64,000 nt of DNA from an uncultured Alcanivorax sp. (GCF_947258575.1 NZ_CAMYIV010000011.1:62001-126000), one strand, 5' to 3'. Positions 55,223 through 64,000 are shown, numbered from the stretch's first letter. Notes: generated by a model from the sequence alone, not told the origin. Program-made: numbers and translations.

Positions 55223-55792
55223 TCAGTCTTCGCGAAAGTGCTTGTCGCGCTGGTAGTCACTGGCAGTGGGGCGTTTTTTCAGTCGTCGTTGCAAGGTGCG
55301 GCGATGAATACCCAGCGCGTCGGCGGCACGGGAGATGTTGCCATCATGGGCATCCAGTGTGCGTTGGATATGCTCCCATTCCAGCCGTTGCAAGGATGGT
55401 GGCGTAGCGGGTAGAGGTAAGGTCGGATTGGTCGGATCCGCATCCAGTGCCAGCAAGATGTCAGCGGGGCTGGCGGGTTTGGTGAGATAATTACGGGCAC
55501 CACGGTGGGTGGCGGCTACTGCCGCAGTAATACTGCCATAGCCGGTTAGCAGGATGACCCGGCAATCCGGAAAATGCGCAAGAACAGGTTCGATCAGGTC
55601 CAGGCCGTTGTCGTTGCCCAGGTTCTGGTCAAGGATGGCGCCATCAAGATGGTCCAGGCCGCTCAGCGCTGCCAACGCCTGTTCTGCATTATGGGCGACG
55701 GCAACCCGGTTGCCGCGCAGCTCCAGGGCGCGGGCGGTCTGTTTGGCCAGTGGCTCGTCGTCCTCCACCAGCAGCAGTTGGCGCTCGCTCAT
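55223..55792 (-). CDS. RegA/PrrA/ActR-family response regulator
   Basis: Response regulator of 189 aa. Receiver domain (1-115) with acidic residues Glu10-Asp12, phosphoacceptor Asp55 and Lys105 (YLTKPAS); TGYGSITAAVAATHRGARNY is the typical RegA signature. The C-terminus is a Fis-type helix-turn-helix (about 135-180; LEWEHIQRTLDAHDGNISRAA, ALGIHRRTLQRRLKKR). RegA homologues respond to the respiratory redox state and control energy metabolism. The gene lies downstream of regB with a four-base ATGA overlap and continues in the direction of tamA, though 96 bases separate them. Confidence 0.9.
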   Translation of the reverse strand: MSERQLLLVEDDEPLAKQTARALELRGNRVAVAHNAEQALAALSGLDHLDGAILDQNLGNDNGLDLIEPVLAHFPDCRVILLTGYGSITAAVAATHRGARNYLTKPASPADILLALDADPTNPTLPLPATPPSLQRLEWEHIQRTLDAHDGNISRAADALGIHRRTLQRRLKKRPTASDYQRDKHFRED

Positions 55793-56985
55793 GTCATTGG
55801 TTCCGGTAGCTTTGGCCAGTCCATGCGGGCCTGGGTCCAGCGCGGCCCGAATTCCATCTCCAGATTGGCGCCCATTTGTTGCAGCGTGGTGCTGACCAGG
55901 GTCAGGCCGATCCCCATGCCTTCCCGTTCCGATGCGGCATGGCCGGGACCGTCGTCGCTGACCTGTAATCGGTAATGCTGTCCCTGATCCTGCAGGGTAA
56001 TGGCCAGCCGGGTGGCGCCAGCGTCCATGGCGTTATAACCGAGATTACACAGCACCCGAAACCAGCCTTCCGTGTCGGCGACACAGGGGTCGCTGTCCAG
56101 CTGTTGGCTGACCGAGAGGGTGGGCGCCAGATGACGAAGGTGCTGTTGTAGCTTTTCCATCAATGCACTGATGGGCAGGTATTCCGGCAGCAGAGGTTCA
56201 TTGCCCTGTTTCAGGCGCTGGGCCACGTTACGGGCCAGTTGCTCCATCTGGGAGACTTCATCGCGGAGGGCGCCTGGTAGTTGTGGCGCATGCAGCAGGT
56301 TATCGGCCAGCATCACCAGGGTACCCAGTGGCGTATTCAGTTCATGGGCCTGATCGGCCAGGGTGGCGGCAATCTGGTACATATGCTCGCGGCGACCGGC
56401 CAGATCAATGGCCTGTTCCTGCTGGCGTTGCTGTTGGCGCATCAGGCGCTGAATCACCTGGCCCAGCAGGGTGAGCATGACCAGCAGGGCAATGAAAACA
56501 GCAGCCATGCCCATGCCATGCAGGCCGCTGAGCTGGTGGCTTAGCGCATGGAGGGGGCTATCCATGGCTGGCATCTGATACCAGCTCATGGAGACCATGT
56601 AACCGCCCAGCGCCAGTGCCGCCACCAGCATGCCGTTTTTCAGTGGAAGGGTCAGGGAAGCCAGCAAGGCAGGCACCAGCAAATAGAACGACAACGGGTT
56701 GCCGGCACCGCCGAAGCCCTGGATCAGGCCAGTGAACAGGATCGTGTCCAGGGCCAGTTCCAGCGTCAGTAGCGGTGTGTGGCGCTGATGGGTTACGCGG
56801 TGAGACAACAGCGTGATCAGGCTGGGCAATAAGAGCGCCGCCAGCCAGCCCAGTTCATTGAGACGATAGCCACTATGCCCCTGGCTTTGCAGCACCATCA
56901 GGGCAAGGGTAATGATCAGCACCAGCAGGCTGCGTAGCCAGATTAGCCGCAGGCGCCAGTTCAGTAAGGGGGGGCGGGTATCCAT
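55789..56985 (-). CDS. RegB/PrrB-like sensor histidine kinase
   Basis: Membrane kinase of 398 aa, partner of the RegA-like gene. Six TM segments (about 10-180) carry GGAGNPLSFYLLVP (92-105), the heptapeptide region that in RegB/PrrB senses quinone redox state. Phospho-acceptor His214 is in DQAHELNTPLGTLVML; the N and G boxes follow (NLGYNAMDAGA, SDDGPGHA, GMGIGLTLVS). The redox-active cysteine of Rhodobacter RegB is not evident at the expected position in the linker, so sensing may rest on quinones only. Translationally coupled to the regulator gene. Confidence 0.85.
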   Translation of the reverse strand: MDTRPPLLNWRLRLIWLRSLLVLIITLALMVLQSQGHSGYRLNELGWLAALLLPSLITLLSHRVTHQRHTPLLTLELALDTILFTGLIQGFGGAGNPLSFYLLVPALLASLTLPLKNGMLVAALALGGYMVSMSWYQMPAMDSPLHALSHQLSGLHGMGMAAVFIALLVMLTLLGQVIQRLMRQQQRQQEQAIDLAGRREHMYQIAATLADQAHELNTPLGTLVMLADNLLHAPQLPGALRDEVSQMEQLARNVAQRLKQGNEPLLPEYLPISALMEKLQQHLRHLAPTLSVSQQLDSDPCVADTEGWFRVLCNLGYNAMDAGATRLAITLQDQGQHYRLQVSDDGPGHAASEREGMGIGLTLVSTTLQQMGANLEMEFGPRWTQARMDWPKLPEPMT

Positions 56986-57044
56986 GGGGGGTATTGTAAA
57001 GGCAAAGTCGTGCGAGGGGGTGTGGCAGATTGTCCCGGTTAGGG

Positions 57045-57219
57045 AGCTACAAGCTTCAAGCTGCTAGCTACAACGCGAATCAGGGATGTGCTAGCCGAAG
57101 AGCGCCGACGCCGCGCCGGCCCGTATTTTTGTATATCTTGTTTTTGTCATGGGTTAAACGCTGAGACAGTGGCCTATCGGTTGGCTATAGACCAGTCCGT
57201 GTTGCAGCTTGCAGCTGCT
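57045..57219. repeat. AGCTNNN heptamer element
   Basis: Left array AGCTACA AGCTTCA AGCTGCT AGCTACA (57045-57072); right array AGCTTGC AGCTGCT (57206-57219), ending two bases before the methyltransferase stop. The spacer between has no clear gene or strong terminator. Confidence 0.75.
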
Positions 57220-57221
57220 CT

Positions 57222-57839
57222 TCAGGGACGCAGTAGTGCCCCATCAAGCAACTCCCCGGCAAAGGCGGGTAGTTTCGGGTGACGGCGGTGGCTGGCCTTG
57301 TGTAGGCGGAAGCCGGCTTCGCGGAAGATGCTGGCGGTGTCACGGGTGAGCTGGCAGCCGCAGGCCAGATGTTTCCAGGCCGGGTTCATGCCTTTTTGCA
57401 GCCGCTGTACCCAGCGACGGTCGCTTAGCACGTGCTCGAGCGCCAACAGGGTGCCGCCGGGCTTGAGTACCCGAAAGGCCTCCGCTGCGGCTTGTCGGGG
57501 ATCTGGAATGGTGCAGAAAACCAGGCAGGCAACCACCGTATCAAAATGGTGGTCAGGGTAGGGGAGTTGCTGGGCATCACCGGTGCGCAGGATAAAACGG
57601 CCCGGGTGAGGGCACTGGTCGGCGGCTTCCCGGGCCATGTCCAGCATCGCCTCGACCGGTTCGATACCGTGGATTTCGGTGGCGGAATCACCATAAAAGG
57701 CAAAATTGCTGCCGGTACCCACGCCTAACTCCAGAACGCGTCCGTGCGCCTGGCCGACTATCCGGGCACGGTCCCGGTAAACCGGACGGGTTGCCCAATC
57801 CAGTAATACCGGGAACAGCCTGTCTTCATAGAGTGACAT
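57222..57839 (-). CDS. SAM-dependent methyltransferase
   Basis: Class I (Rossmann) methyltransferase of 205 aa. Motif I VLELGVGTGSNFAFYG, motif II GIEPVEAMLDMA, motif IV HFDTVVACLVFCTIPDP and motif VI LKPGGTLLALEHV are clear. This group includes METTL7-like and UbiE-like small-molecule methylases; the substrate is unknown. The start ATG (57837-57839) overlaps the stop of the upstream gene by one base (TAATG), so they are coupled. The gene's end touches an AGCT-heptamer element. Confidence 0.88.
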   Translation of the reverse strand: MSLYEDRLFPVLLDWATRPVYRDRARIVGQAHGRVLELGVGTGSNFAFYGDSATEIHGIEPVEAMLDMAREAADQCPHPGRFILRTGDAQQLPYPDHHFDTVVACLVFCTIPDPRQAAAEAFRVLKPGGTLLALEHVLSDRRWVQRLQKGMNPAWKHLACGCQLTRDTASIFREAGFRLHKASHRRHPKLPAFAGELLDGALLRP

Positions 57840-59062
57840 TAGCCACGCTCAGGGAGGACATATTTTTCCGGGTTATTCAGCATGTCCATGCTCAGCGGTT
57901 CGCTGATGATGCTGGTCAGGTTGCGGTCTGTCTGCTTGCTGAACTTGCGACGCAGCTTTTCAAACTTGCGGAAGCTGCGGAAGTTCAGGGCATAAAGCCG
58001 TACTTCCTGCAGGCGCTTGTAGGAATACATCACGTCCAGGGCGTCCATGGAGAACTCGGGACGGATCTTCATGGCCTTTTCCAGGTAGCTGATTGCCTCG
58101 TTGAGGTCGCGCTTGCGGTTCATGTAAATCAACGCATTGGCGTACTCATAGTTAACAATCGGAATGTCGCCGGCCATTTCCAGTGCTTCGGCGAAGGAAT
58201 CTTCCACCGTGGTGGTGCGGGCACCGTAGGTCATGCGGCCGGTGAATTTGCCCACCCGACGCATGATGCCGGCATCGACGCCAGCGCGGAAAGCGTGCGC
58301 CAGAGGTTGTTCCGGCATCACTTCCACAACTTCTTCGGCGCTGTTCTTGATCTTGCCGATATAGCGGCGAGCCACCACGATGGGCACCGGGGATTCTTCG
58401 GCGATGCGGGCGATGGCGTAGGCGTAACCCAGTTTCACGGTGGCCACGATCGGGGCCACTTCCGGGTCATCCTCGGCCTCTTTCATGACTTCGAAGTATT
58501 CCTGTGCCTGGTTGGCCACGTCCTGCAGCATCATGTATTTGGTGCTTTGACGGTCCGCCAGGTAGATCGCATACATCAGCTGGGAGAACAGGGAAGGAAT
58601 CTTGCCAATCGCGCCCAGTTTCAACCCTTCTTCCCGGGCTTGCTGGAAATCACCGGCAAAGAACATTCTCCACACCGCCAGATAACGGCGCTCCAGGCCA
58701 TCATAGTCCTTGCCGTCCCAGTTCTGGATGTCTTCCGACATGAACGGATATTTCTTGAACTGGGTACGCATGTAGTCTGCGGAGGGGTAGGGCACCTTGA
58801 GTCCACGCATCAGGTAATCCCATTTCTCGCGGATCTGCGCGTCGGTGTAGGTGAAGTAGCTCTTCTTGTAGGGAACCTCGTTCCACTTTTCCTGGAAGAT
58901 GCGTTCATCCACCGGAATCTCCTGCATTTGCAGTTCTTCCGCGGTCACTTCATCCATTTCATCGTCATAGTCATCATCGCGTGCCGCATGGAGTTGCAAG
59001 CTCAATGTGCAAAGCGCGACCAGACACAGGGAATGCCAGAATCGTTGAGGGTATGCTGTCAT
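57839..59062 (-). CDS. Exported helical-repeat (TPR-like) protein
   Basis: Exported protein of 407 aa. Signal peptide MTAYPQRFWHSLCLVALCTL followed by SLQLHA (cleavage near residue 26). The mature protein is acidic at the start (RDDDYDDEMDEVTAEEL) and then mostly helical, with TPR-like pairs (DFQQAREEGLKLGAIGKI, EYANALIYMNRKRDLNEAI, EAISYLEKAMKIRPEFSMDA). No catalytic motif is seen. It probably scaffolds protein contacts in the periplasm. Translation runs straight into the methyltransferase gene (TAATG). Family not recognised. Confidence 0.78.
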   Translation of the reverse strand: MTAYPQRFWHSLCLVALCTLSLQLHAARDDDYDDEMDEVTAEELQMQEIPVDERIFQEKWNEVPYKKSYFTYTDAQIREKWDYLMRGLKVPYPSADYMRTQFKKYPFMSEDIQNWDGKDYDGLERRYLAVWRMFFAGDFQQAREEGLKLGAIGKIPSLFSQLMYAIYLADRQSTKYMMLQDVANQAQEYFEVMKEAEDDPEVAPIVATVKLGYAYAIARIAEESPVPIVVARRYIGKIKNSAEEVVEVMPEQPLAHAFRAGVDAGIMRRVGKFTGRMTYGARTTTVEDSFAEALEMAGDIPIVNYEYANALIYMNRKRDLNEAISYLEKAMKIRPEFSMDALDVMYSYKRLQEVRLYALNFRSFRKFEKLRRKFSKQTDRNLTSIISEPLSMDMLNNPEKYVLPERG

Positions 59063-59369
59063 GATGGTTTACAGCTCTTGTTGTTGTTGTGTGTTTTATC
59101 AGGGTATGGAATACAACCTGTGATCGCCTTTGCTGCGTATGCCTGCTGGAGGCAGTTGCCACAAAAACGGACAGGAAAGCCGTTTCCGGCTCTCTCAATA
59201 CCCTGTTATTAGAGGCGACATGGTCGCCGGGCCCCGATAGCCCTTGTAATGGCTTAACAATGCCATGGGCTTGGGCGGTGAACAAGTTCCTGAGGGTATG
59301 TATTTTTCTTGGGAAATGTATCTGGCTGGTTGCCGCCCGACAGAAGGTCAGGCGGCGGGGGAGAGGGTC
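59063..59369. other. Intergenic region
   Basis: About 307 bases between genes that both point leftwards. A short hairpin GGCGAC/GTCGCC (59214-59228) has no T-tract. It should hold the promoter of the exported repeat protein; I see no clear box. Confidence 0.4.
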
Positions 59370-59675
59370 TTAATCCTGGCGTGTGCCACCGGCATCACGC
59401 AGTAACTGAGCATAGTCACTGCACTTCGGGTGGCCGTCGATATGGGTCAGCAGCGTGCGGCCCTGGGGGTCGCGGGCATTGATATCCCGGCCCTGTGCCT
59501 GGAAGAACCCGATGAAACGACCGAAATCTTCGGACCGCAAGGCACGGTAGGCCTTCTCAAGGACGTGGAAGTCGGCGTCCACACCCTCCTCGCTGGAGAA
59601 ATCCAGGAAAACCTTGATCTGTTCGTCGGTCATCGGCTCGCCGATTACCTTCTTCTTGTCTTTACGCTCTGCCAT
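59370..59675 (-). CDS. PA4642-family protein
   Basis: Small cytoplasmic protein of 101 aa resembling the Pseudomonas PA4642 family: KDKKKVIGEPMTDEQIKVFL, then AYRALRSEDFGRFIGFF and DINARDPQGRTLL. The last half recalls a single ankyrin-like repeat. The ATG at 59675 follows an AGGAG site. No function is established for the family. It is flanked by HU and the exported repeat protein, both on the same strand. Confidence 0.8.
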   Translation of the reverse strand: MAERKDKKKVIGEPMTDEQIKVFLDFSSEEGVDADFHVLEKAYRALRSEDFGRFIGFFQAQGRDINARDPQGRTLLTHIDGHPKCSDYAQLLRDAGGTRQD

Positions 59676-59873
59676 GGGCGCGCTCCTTGAATTCCGGTAC
59701 AGAAGAACGGGGCTGATGCTGGCGCCTAGGATGGCTGCGGTTGGCCAGAGAACAACCAGGGTCAGTCAGCGATATGTCGATGGGCGCGGATTATAGAGGC
59801 TGGGGTGGCCAGGGGCCAGTGGAGGAGAGAGAAGGTCAACCGCCGGGCCGGAGCCCGGCGGTGGCAAGCGGCA

Positions 59874-60248
59874 TCAGGATGCCATGTCCTTGAGCTTTTT
59901 CAGCGGACGCACTTTTACCATGGTGCGGGCCGGCTTGGCGGCGAAAGTGGTTTCTTCACCAGTGAACGGGTTGATGCCCTTGCGTGCCTTGGTGGCGGGT
60001 TTCTTCTGGGTCACGATTTTCATCAGGCCCGGCAGGGTGAACTGGCCAGCACCGCGTTTCTTCAGATGACCTTCCATGATATCTGCCAGCTCATCGAATA
60101 CGGCGTTGACGTCTTTCTTGGTCAGGCCGGTGGTATCGCTGATCTGGTTGACGATCTGGGTTTTGTTCATCGGTTCGGTGATGGTTTTAACCTTGCGAGC
60201 CGCAGTAGCGCTGGTGGCTTTGGCAGCTGTCTTTTTCTTTGCAGCCAT
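59874..60248 (-). CDS. HU-family DNA-binding protein with basic N-terminal extension
   Basis: Nucleoid-associated protein of 124 aa. The HU/IHF core starts at about residue 27 (MNKTQIVNQISDTTGLTKKD) and includes the beta-arm sequence KKPATKARKGINPFTGEETT that inserts into the DNA minor groove. The 26 residues before it are rich in Lys, Ala and Thr (AAKKKTAAKATSATAARKVK), a tail like that of eukaryotic histone H1, known in some proteobacterial HU-like proteins. It differs from the 90-residue HU proper, so it is probably an additional HU-like protein. Confidence 0.92.
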   Translation of the reverse strand: MAAKKKTAAKATSATAARKVKTITEPMNKTQIVNQISDTTGLTKKDVNAVFDELADIMEGHLKKRGAGQFTLPGLMKIVTQKKPATKARKGINPFTGEETTFAAKPARTMVKVRPLKKLKDMAS

Positions 60249-60616
60249 GGATTACTTACCCCTTTTTGGTGTCTTCCTGAGAATGTATGTCTCCGCCGAA
60301 AGGCGGGGAACCGGTCTTGCTTCCCTGTCAGGTACGCCCCTGGACTGCGCAAACTCAGAGGGCCACTGAATTGGTTCGCATCTGTTATATGCCATGAATT
60401 TTCACTGCACAAGCCGTCAAACCACTATTTTTTACGGACTTTCAACAAAAAAGAGGCGGATGTGGCCTGTTTGGCAGGGAATCGCCCCCCGGCATGGCTC
60501 GCAGGCGGTGGAATCGCTATACTGTGGCGCCTTTTTCAGCGACCCGGGGACTGGCACTGCCGACAGATGCGGTCGGCTCCGGGTGGCGCCCTCAGAAATA
60601 CAAGCGGAAGTTAAGC
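60249..60616. other. Divergent promoter region of the HU-like gene and aspS
   Basis: A 368-base region. A small GAAA-capped hairpin (CCGCC/GGCGG, near 60293-60306) lies in the HU leader. TATACT at 60518-60523 is a good -10 box for aspS, with a weak -35 region. Confidence 0.55.
60518..60523 (+). promoter_or_regulatory. Predicted -10 box of aspS
   Basis: TATACT about 95 bases before the aspS ATG; the -35 region (TGGCTC at 17 bases) is poor. Confidence 0.4.
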
Positions 60617-62380
60617 ATGCGAAGCCATTATTGCGGTGATTTGCGAGCCTCCCACGATGGAGAAACAGTTGAGCTTTGCGGTTGGGTCAGTCGCCGCCGT
60701 GACCACGGTGGGGTGATTTTCCTCGACCTGCGAGACCGTAATGGTCTGGTGCAGGTGGTGTTCGATCCGGACACCGTGGAAGCCTTTGCGCTGGCCGACA
60801 AGGTTCGCAGTGAGTACGTGGTCCGCCTGAGCGGCCGGGTGCGTATGCGTGACGAAGCGGTGCGTAACAGCAAGATGTCCACTGGCGATATCGAAGTGCT
60901 GGGCAAGGAACTGACCATTCTCAACGAGGCAGAAACGCCGCCGTTCGAGCTCGATGCCCATTCCGCCGCCGGTGAAGAGGTGCGCCTCAAGTACCGCTAC
61001 ATGGACCTGCGCCGGCCTGAAGTGCTGCGCAACTTCCAGTTCCGCTCGCGTCTTACCCATGTGGTCCGCGCCTTCCTGGAAGGCGAAGGCTTCATGGATG
61101 TGGAAACGCCGATCCTGACTCGTGCTACCCCCGAGGGCGCGCGCGACTACCTGGTGCCCAGCCGTACCCATCCCGGTAGCTTCTTCGCGTTGCCGCAGTC
61201 TCCACAGCTGTTCAAGCAGCTGCTGATGGTGGCCGGGTTCGACCGTTACTACCAGATCGCCAAGTGCTTCCGCGATGAGGACCTGCGCGCGGATCGTCAG
61301 CCGGAATTCACCCAGATCGATCTGGAAGCCTCCTTTGTGGAGGAAGAAGACATCATGGGCATCACCGAACGCATGGTCCGCTCGGTGTTCAAGGAGCTGC
61401 TTGATGTGGAGCTGCCGGACTTCCCGCGTATGCCGTTTTCCGAAGCCATGCAGCGCTTTGGTTCCGACAAGCCGGATCTGCGCATCCCGCTGGAACTGAT
61501 CGACATCGCCGACCTGCTGGCCGGTGTGGACTTCAAGGTGTTCTCCGGCCCGGCCAACGATCCGAAAGGCCGGGTGGCGGCCATGAAAGTACCGGGTGGG
61601 TGCAGCCTGTCGCGCAAGGATATCGACGGCTATACCAAGTTCGTCAGCATCTACGGTGCCAAGGGTCTGGCCTATATCAAGGTCAACGACCTGGCTGCGG
61701 GTGCAGAAGGCCTGCAGTCGCCGATCCTCAAATTCCTCACCGAAGAGGCGATTCAGGGGATCCTTGAGCGCACCGGAGCCGAGACCGGCGACCTGATCTT
61801 CTTTGGTGCCGACAAGGCCAAGATTGTCAACGAAGCCCTGGGGGCGCTGCGCGTCAAGGTCGGCCACGACCTGAACCTGGTGCAGGGTGACTGGTCGCCG
61901 TTGTGGGTGGTGGATTTCCCCATGTTCGAAGAGGATGACGGCCAGTACTACGCGTTGCATCACCCCTTCACCATGCCCAGCTGCAGCCCGGAAGAACTGA
62001 AAAGCAACCCGGAAGGGGCGCTGTCTCGTGCCTATGACATGGTGCTCAACGGCACCGAGCTGGGTGGTGGTTCCATCCGTATCCACAACCCGGCGATGCA
62101 GCGCACAGTGTTTGAGGCGCTGGGTATTTCCGATGAAGAGGCTGATGAAAAATTCGGCTTCCTGCTCGACGGCCTGAAATACGGCGCGCCGCCACATGGT
62201 GGCCTGGCCTTCGGTCTGGATCGCATGGTCATGCTGATGACCGGCAGCGAGTCGATCCGTGATGTGATTGCCTTCCCGAAGACACAGACTGCAGCCTGCA
62301 CCATGACCAACGCGCCTTCGCCGGTGGACAACAAGCAGCTGCGTGAAGTTGGTGTACAGGTTCGCAAGGACGATAACTGA
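60617..62380 (+). CDS. aspS: Aspartyl-tRNA synthetase
   Basis: Class II synthetase of 587 aa (E. coli 590). The ATG at 60617 ([20 protein letters not shown]) follows GGAAG. OB-fold anticodon domain at the start ([20 protein letters not shown]), class II motif 2 in [20 protein letters not shown], the bacterial GAD insertion in the middle, and motif 3 [13 protein letters not shown]. This type may be discriminating or non-discriminating; this cannot be read here. First gene of the aspS-yebC-ruvC-ruvA order, with its own promoter region. Confidence 0.97.
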   Translation: MRSHYCGDLRASHDGETVELCGWVSRRRDHGGVIFLDLRDRNGLVQVVFDPDTVEAFALADKVRSEYVVRLSGRVRMRDEAVRNSKMSTGDIEVLGKELTILNEAETPPFELDAHSAAGEEVRLKYRYMDLRRPEVLRNFQFRSRLTHVVRAFLEGEGFMDVETPILTRATPEGARDYLVPSRTHPGSFFALPQSPQLFKQLLMVAGFDRYYQIAKCFRDEDLRADRQPEFTQIDLEASFVEEEDIMGITERMVRSVFKELLDVELPDFPRMPFSEAMQRFGSDKPDLRIPLELIDIADLLAGVDFKVFSGPANDPKGRVAAMKVPGGCSLSRKDIDGYTKFVSIYGAKGLAYIKVNDLAAGAEGLQSPILKFLTEEAIQGILERTGAETGDLIFFGADKAKIVNEALGALRVKVGHDLNLVQGDWSPLWVVDFPMFEEDDGQYYALHHPFTMPSCSPEELKSNPEGALSRAYDMVLNGTELGGGSIRIHNPAMQRTVFEALGISDEEADEKFGFLLDGLKYGAPPHGGLAFGLDRMVMLMTGSESIRDVIAFPKTQTAACTMTNAPSPVDNKQLREVGVQVRKDDN

Positions 62381-62446
62381 TTCGATAACAACCGGCGGCG
62401 CGACTTATCTCGCGCCGGTCTGTTCGTAGCAATTACGGGAGACACC

Positions 62447-63190
62447 ATGGCAGGACACAGTAAATGGGCCAATATCAAACATCGCAAGGCGGCCCAGGAT
62501 GCCAAGCGCGGTAAGATCTTTACCAAACTGATTCGCGAAATCACCGTGGCGGCCAGAATGGGCGGCGGCGAGCCGGCCGACAACCCGCGACTGCGGGCAG
62601 CGGTGGACAAGGCGCTGGGTCAGAACATGACCCGCGACACCATCGACCGGGCCATCAAGCGTGGTGCTGGCGGTGATGACGATGGCAACATGGAAGAGAT
62701 CACCTACGAAGGCTACGGCAAGGGTGGCGTGGCGGTACTGGTGGAAACCATGACCGACAACGTGAACCGCACCGTGGCCGAGGTGCGTCATGCGTTCTCC
62801 AAGTTTGCCGGTAACCTGGGTACCAGTGGCTCCGTGGCCTTCCTGTTCACCAAGCGCGGCGAGATCTTCTTCGAGCCCGGTGGCGTGGACGAAGACAAGC
62901 TGATGGAAGTGGCCCTGGAAGCCGGTGCCGAGGACGTTGAAGAAAACGACGACGGCAGCTTCCTGGTGATCACCACCCCGGACAAGCAGTTCGGTGATGT
63001 GATCGATGCCCTGCGTGAAGCCGGTCTGGAGTTTGCTGATGCGGAAGTGACCATGCACCCTTCCACGGAAGCGGAGATGGATACGGATACCGCCGAAACC
63101 GTTCATAAGATGATCGACATGCTGGAAGATCTGGACGACGTGCAGAACGTCTATACCAACGCCAGCTGGCCGGCGGAAGAAGAGGGGTAG
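62447..63190 (+). CDS. yebC: YebC/PmpR-family transcriptional regulator
   Basis: Protein of 247 aa in the TACO1/YebC family. N-terminus [20 protein letters not shown] is almost invariant in the family; [21 protein letters not shown], then [10 protein letters not shown] follow. Members act as transcriptional regulators (PmpR in Pseudomonas) or help translate proline-rich stretches. It follows aspS by 66 bases and has its own GGGAGA site. It ends before an AGCT-heptamer element and a terminator, so ruvC starts a new unit. Confidence 0.95.
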   Translation: MAGHSKWANIKHRKAAQDAKRGKIFTKLIREITVAARMGGGEPADNPRLRAAVDKALGQNMTRDTIDRAIKRGAGGDDDGNMEEITYEGYGKGGVAVLVETMTDNVNRTVAEVRHAFSKFAGNLGTSGSVAFLFTKRGEIFFEPGGVDEDKLMEVALEAGAEDVEENDDGSFLVITTPDKQFGDVIDALREAGLEFADAEVTMHPSTEAEMDTDTAETVHKMIDMLEDLDDVQNVYTNASWPAEEEG

Positions 63191-63326
63191 CTACGAGCTG
63201 CTAGCTACCAGAAAAACAAAAACCCCGCAGAGTCGGGGTTTTTTGTTATCTGGCTTGTGTATCTTTCGGTCCGGGCCACAATCCTGTTAGAAGCTAGAAG
63301 CTAGAAGCTAGAAGCTAGAAGCTGCT
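63189..63326. repeat. AGCTNNN heptamer element around a terminator
   Basis: Left array AGCTACG AGCTGCT AGCTACC (63189-63209) starts in the yebC stop codon; a terminator lies in the middle; right array is four AGCTAGA units and AGCTGCT (63292-63326). Confidence 0.88.
63218..63244 (+). terminator. Terminator after yebC
   Basis: Stem AAAAACCCCG/CGGGGTTTTT with a six-base loop and T-tract, set between the two AGCT arrays. Confidence 0.88.
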
Positions 63327-63393
63327 TCAACTGGACATATGGACAGCTGTCAGGTACAACTGGGCCAGCTTTTTATTTTCGGGTCAGCGGCTT

Positions 63394-63912
63394 ATGGCAT
63401 TACTACTGGGGATCGACCCCGGCTCCCGGCGTACCGGCTACGGGCTGGTGGAGCAGGTGGGGAACCGCAGTCGGGCGGTGGCCTTTGGCACCATTGCCAC
63501 GACCCACAAGGAGATTCCCCCGCGCCTGGGCGAGATCTTTACCGGCATTCATCAGGTGGTGATGGAATACGGCCCGGCGGAAGTGAGTATTGAAAAGGTG
63601 TTCATGGCTCGCAATGCGGATTCTGCCCTGAAACTGGGGCAGGCCCGGGGGGCGGCCATTGCGGCGGTGATGCAGGCCTCGCTGCCGGTGTTTGAATATT
63701 CTGCCCGTCAGGTGAAGCAGGCAGTGGTAGGGCGCGGTGGCGCGGAAAAAGGGCAGGTGGCGGAAATGGTCAAATACCTGCTGGGTCTGGAAAAACGCCC
63801 TCAGGAAGATGCGGCTGACGCGTTGGCCATCGCCCTGTGTCATGCCCACATGCGCGTGTCGTTGGCGCGTATGGGCGGCGCCACCGCGGTAAGAAACGGA
63901 CGAATACGGTGA
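63394..63912 (+). CDS. ruvC: Crossover junction endodeoxyribonuclease RuvC
   Basis: Holliday-junction resolvase of 172 aa, working with RuvAB. Catalytic acidic residues: Asp8 in [12 protein letters not shown], the Glu in VSIEKVFMA, and the C-terminal pair in [15 protein letters not shown]. The KGQVAEMV stretch is also conserved. No strong Shine-Dalgarno sequence precedes the ATG. ruvA begins 23 bases later, so ruvC-ruvA(-ruvB) should form an operon. Confidence 0.96.
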   Translation: MALLLGIDPGSRRTGYGLVEQVGNRSRAVAFGTIATTHKEIPPRLGEIFTGIHQVVMEYGPAEVSIEKVFMARNADSALKLGQARGAAIAAVMQASLPVFEYSARQVKQAVVGRGGAEKGQVAEMVKYLLGLEKRPQEDAADALAIALCHAHMRVSLARMGGATAVRNGRIR

Positions 63913-63934
63913 AAAGTACGGTGATGACACAGCC

Positions 63935-64000
63935 ATGATAGGACAATTGCGCGGAACCCTGCTCGAGAAACGCCCGCCAGTGCTGCTGCTGGATGTGAAC
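63935..64000 (+). CDS. ruvA: Holliday junction helicase subunit RuvA, N-terminal fragment
   Basis: The first 22 codons of ruvA, beginning MIGQLRGTLLEKRPPVLLL, are present; the rest lies past the window end. The start of RuvA is highly conserved (MIGRLRG in E. coli), and the position after ruvC matches the usual order. Confidence 0.9.
   Translation, partial: MIGQLRGTLLEKRPPVLLLDVN

Noticed and set aside
60611-62197. 528-codon minus-strand frame opposite aspS
   Set aside because: Shadow of aspS; no recognisable protein motifs.

Overview
The window looks like a chromosomal segment from a hydrocarbon-degrading marine gammaproteobacterium, most probably Alcanivorax or a close relative. This is an inference from gene content: a Pseudomonas-type NrdA with two ATP cones, a PA4642-family protein, a PraB-like secreted protein, a single-subunit Sat ATP sulfurylase and the aspS-yebC-ruvC-ruvA order. 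It is gene-dense and GC-rich. I see no rRNA, tRNA, prophage, insertion sequence or CRISPR array. The first gene (amidohydrolase 3' end) and the last (ruvA 5' end) are cut by the window edges.

Layout. 1-5.7 kb: amidohydrolase tail, a small acidic protein, and nrdA-nrdB on the minus strand behind a leader with a perfect DnaA box and NrdR-like boxes. 5.7-12.2 kb: RstA/RstB-like two-component pair, glpK, and two tandem membrane GGDEF diguanylate cyclases. 12.3-17.4 kb: orphan ABC ATPase, argF and argD on the minus strand, then an orphan hydantoinase B. 17.4-26 kb: FecA-like receptor, grxD, a PepSY-type membrane protein, a 2-Cys peroxiredoxin, RNase T, argG and a YncE-like lipoprotein. 26-33.5 kb: gloA, the rimB-rimK-deacylase trio, sat, lpxO-like, PraB-like and an unknown gene. 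33.6-42.7 kb: rhlE, a phosphodiesterase, a tiny gene, mgtC/sapB-like, recQ, chrA, a TetR regulator and an AidB-like acyl-CoA dehydrogenase. 42.8-44.8 kb: orphan ParA and a DUF4062 protein between two related palindromic repeats. 45-49.7 kb: proS, a large exported protein with a GlyGly-CTERM-like tail, and a thioesterase. 49.9-57 kb: tamB-tamA and a RegA/RegB-like pair. 57-60.3 kb: methyltransferase, exported repeat protein, PA4642 protein and an HU-like protein. 60.6-64 kb: aspS, yebC, ruvC, ruvA.

The genes are mostly housekeeping: nucleotide reduction, arginine synthesis (argD, argF and argG in two separate places), sulfate activation, translation, DNA repair and envelope assembly. The most distinctive feature is the intergenic DNA. 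It carries several families of palindromic repeats whose arms are tandem heptamers (AAYAGTK, AGCTNNN, ATTGRTA-like), often around a GC-rich hairpin or terminator and often touching the stop codons of flanking genes. Classical REP-like palindromes are present too, some nested in one another. The strongest candidates for follow-up are the heptamer-armed elements, the ParA/DUF4062 pair between two direct copies of one element, and the GlyGly-CTERM protein.
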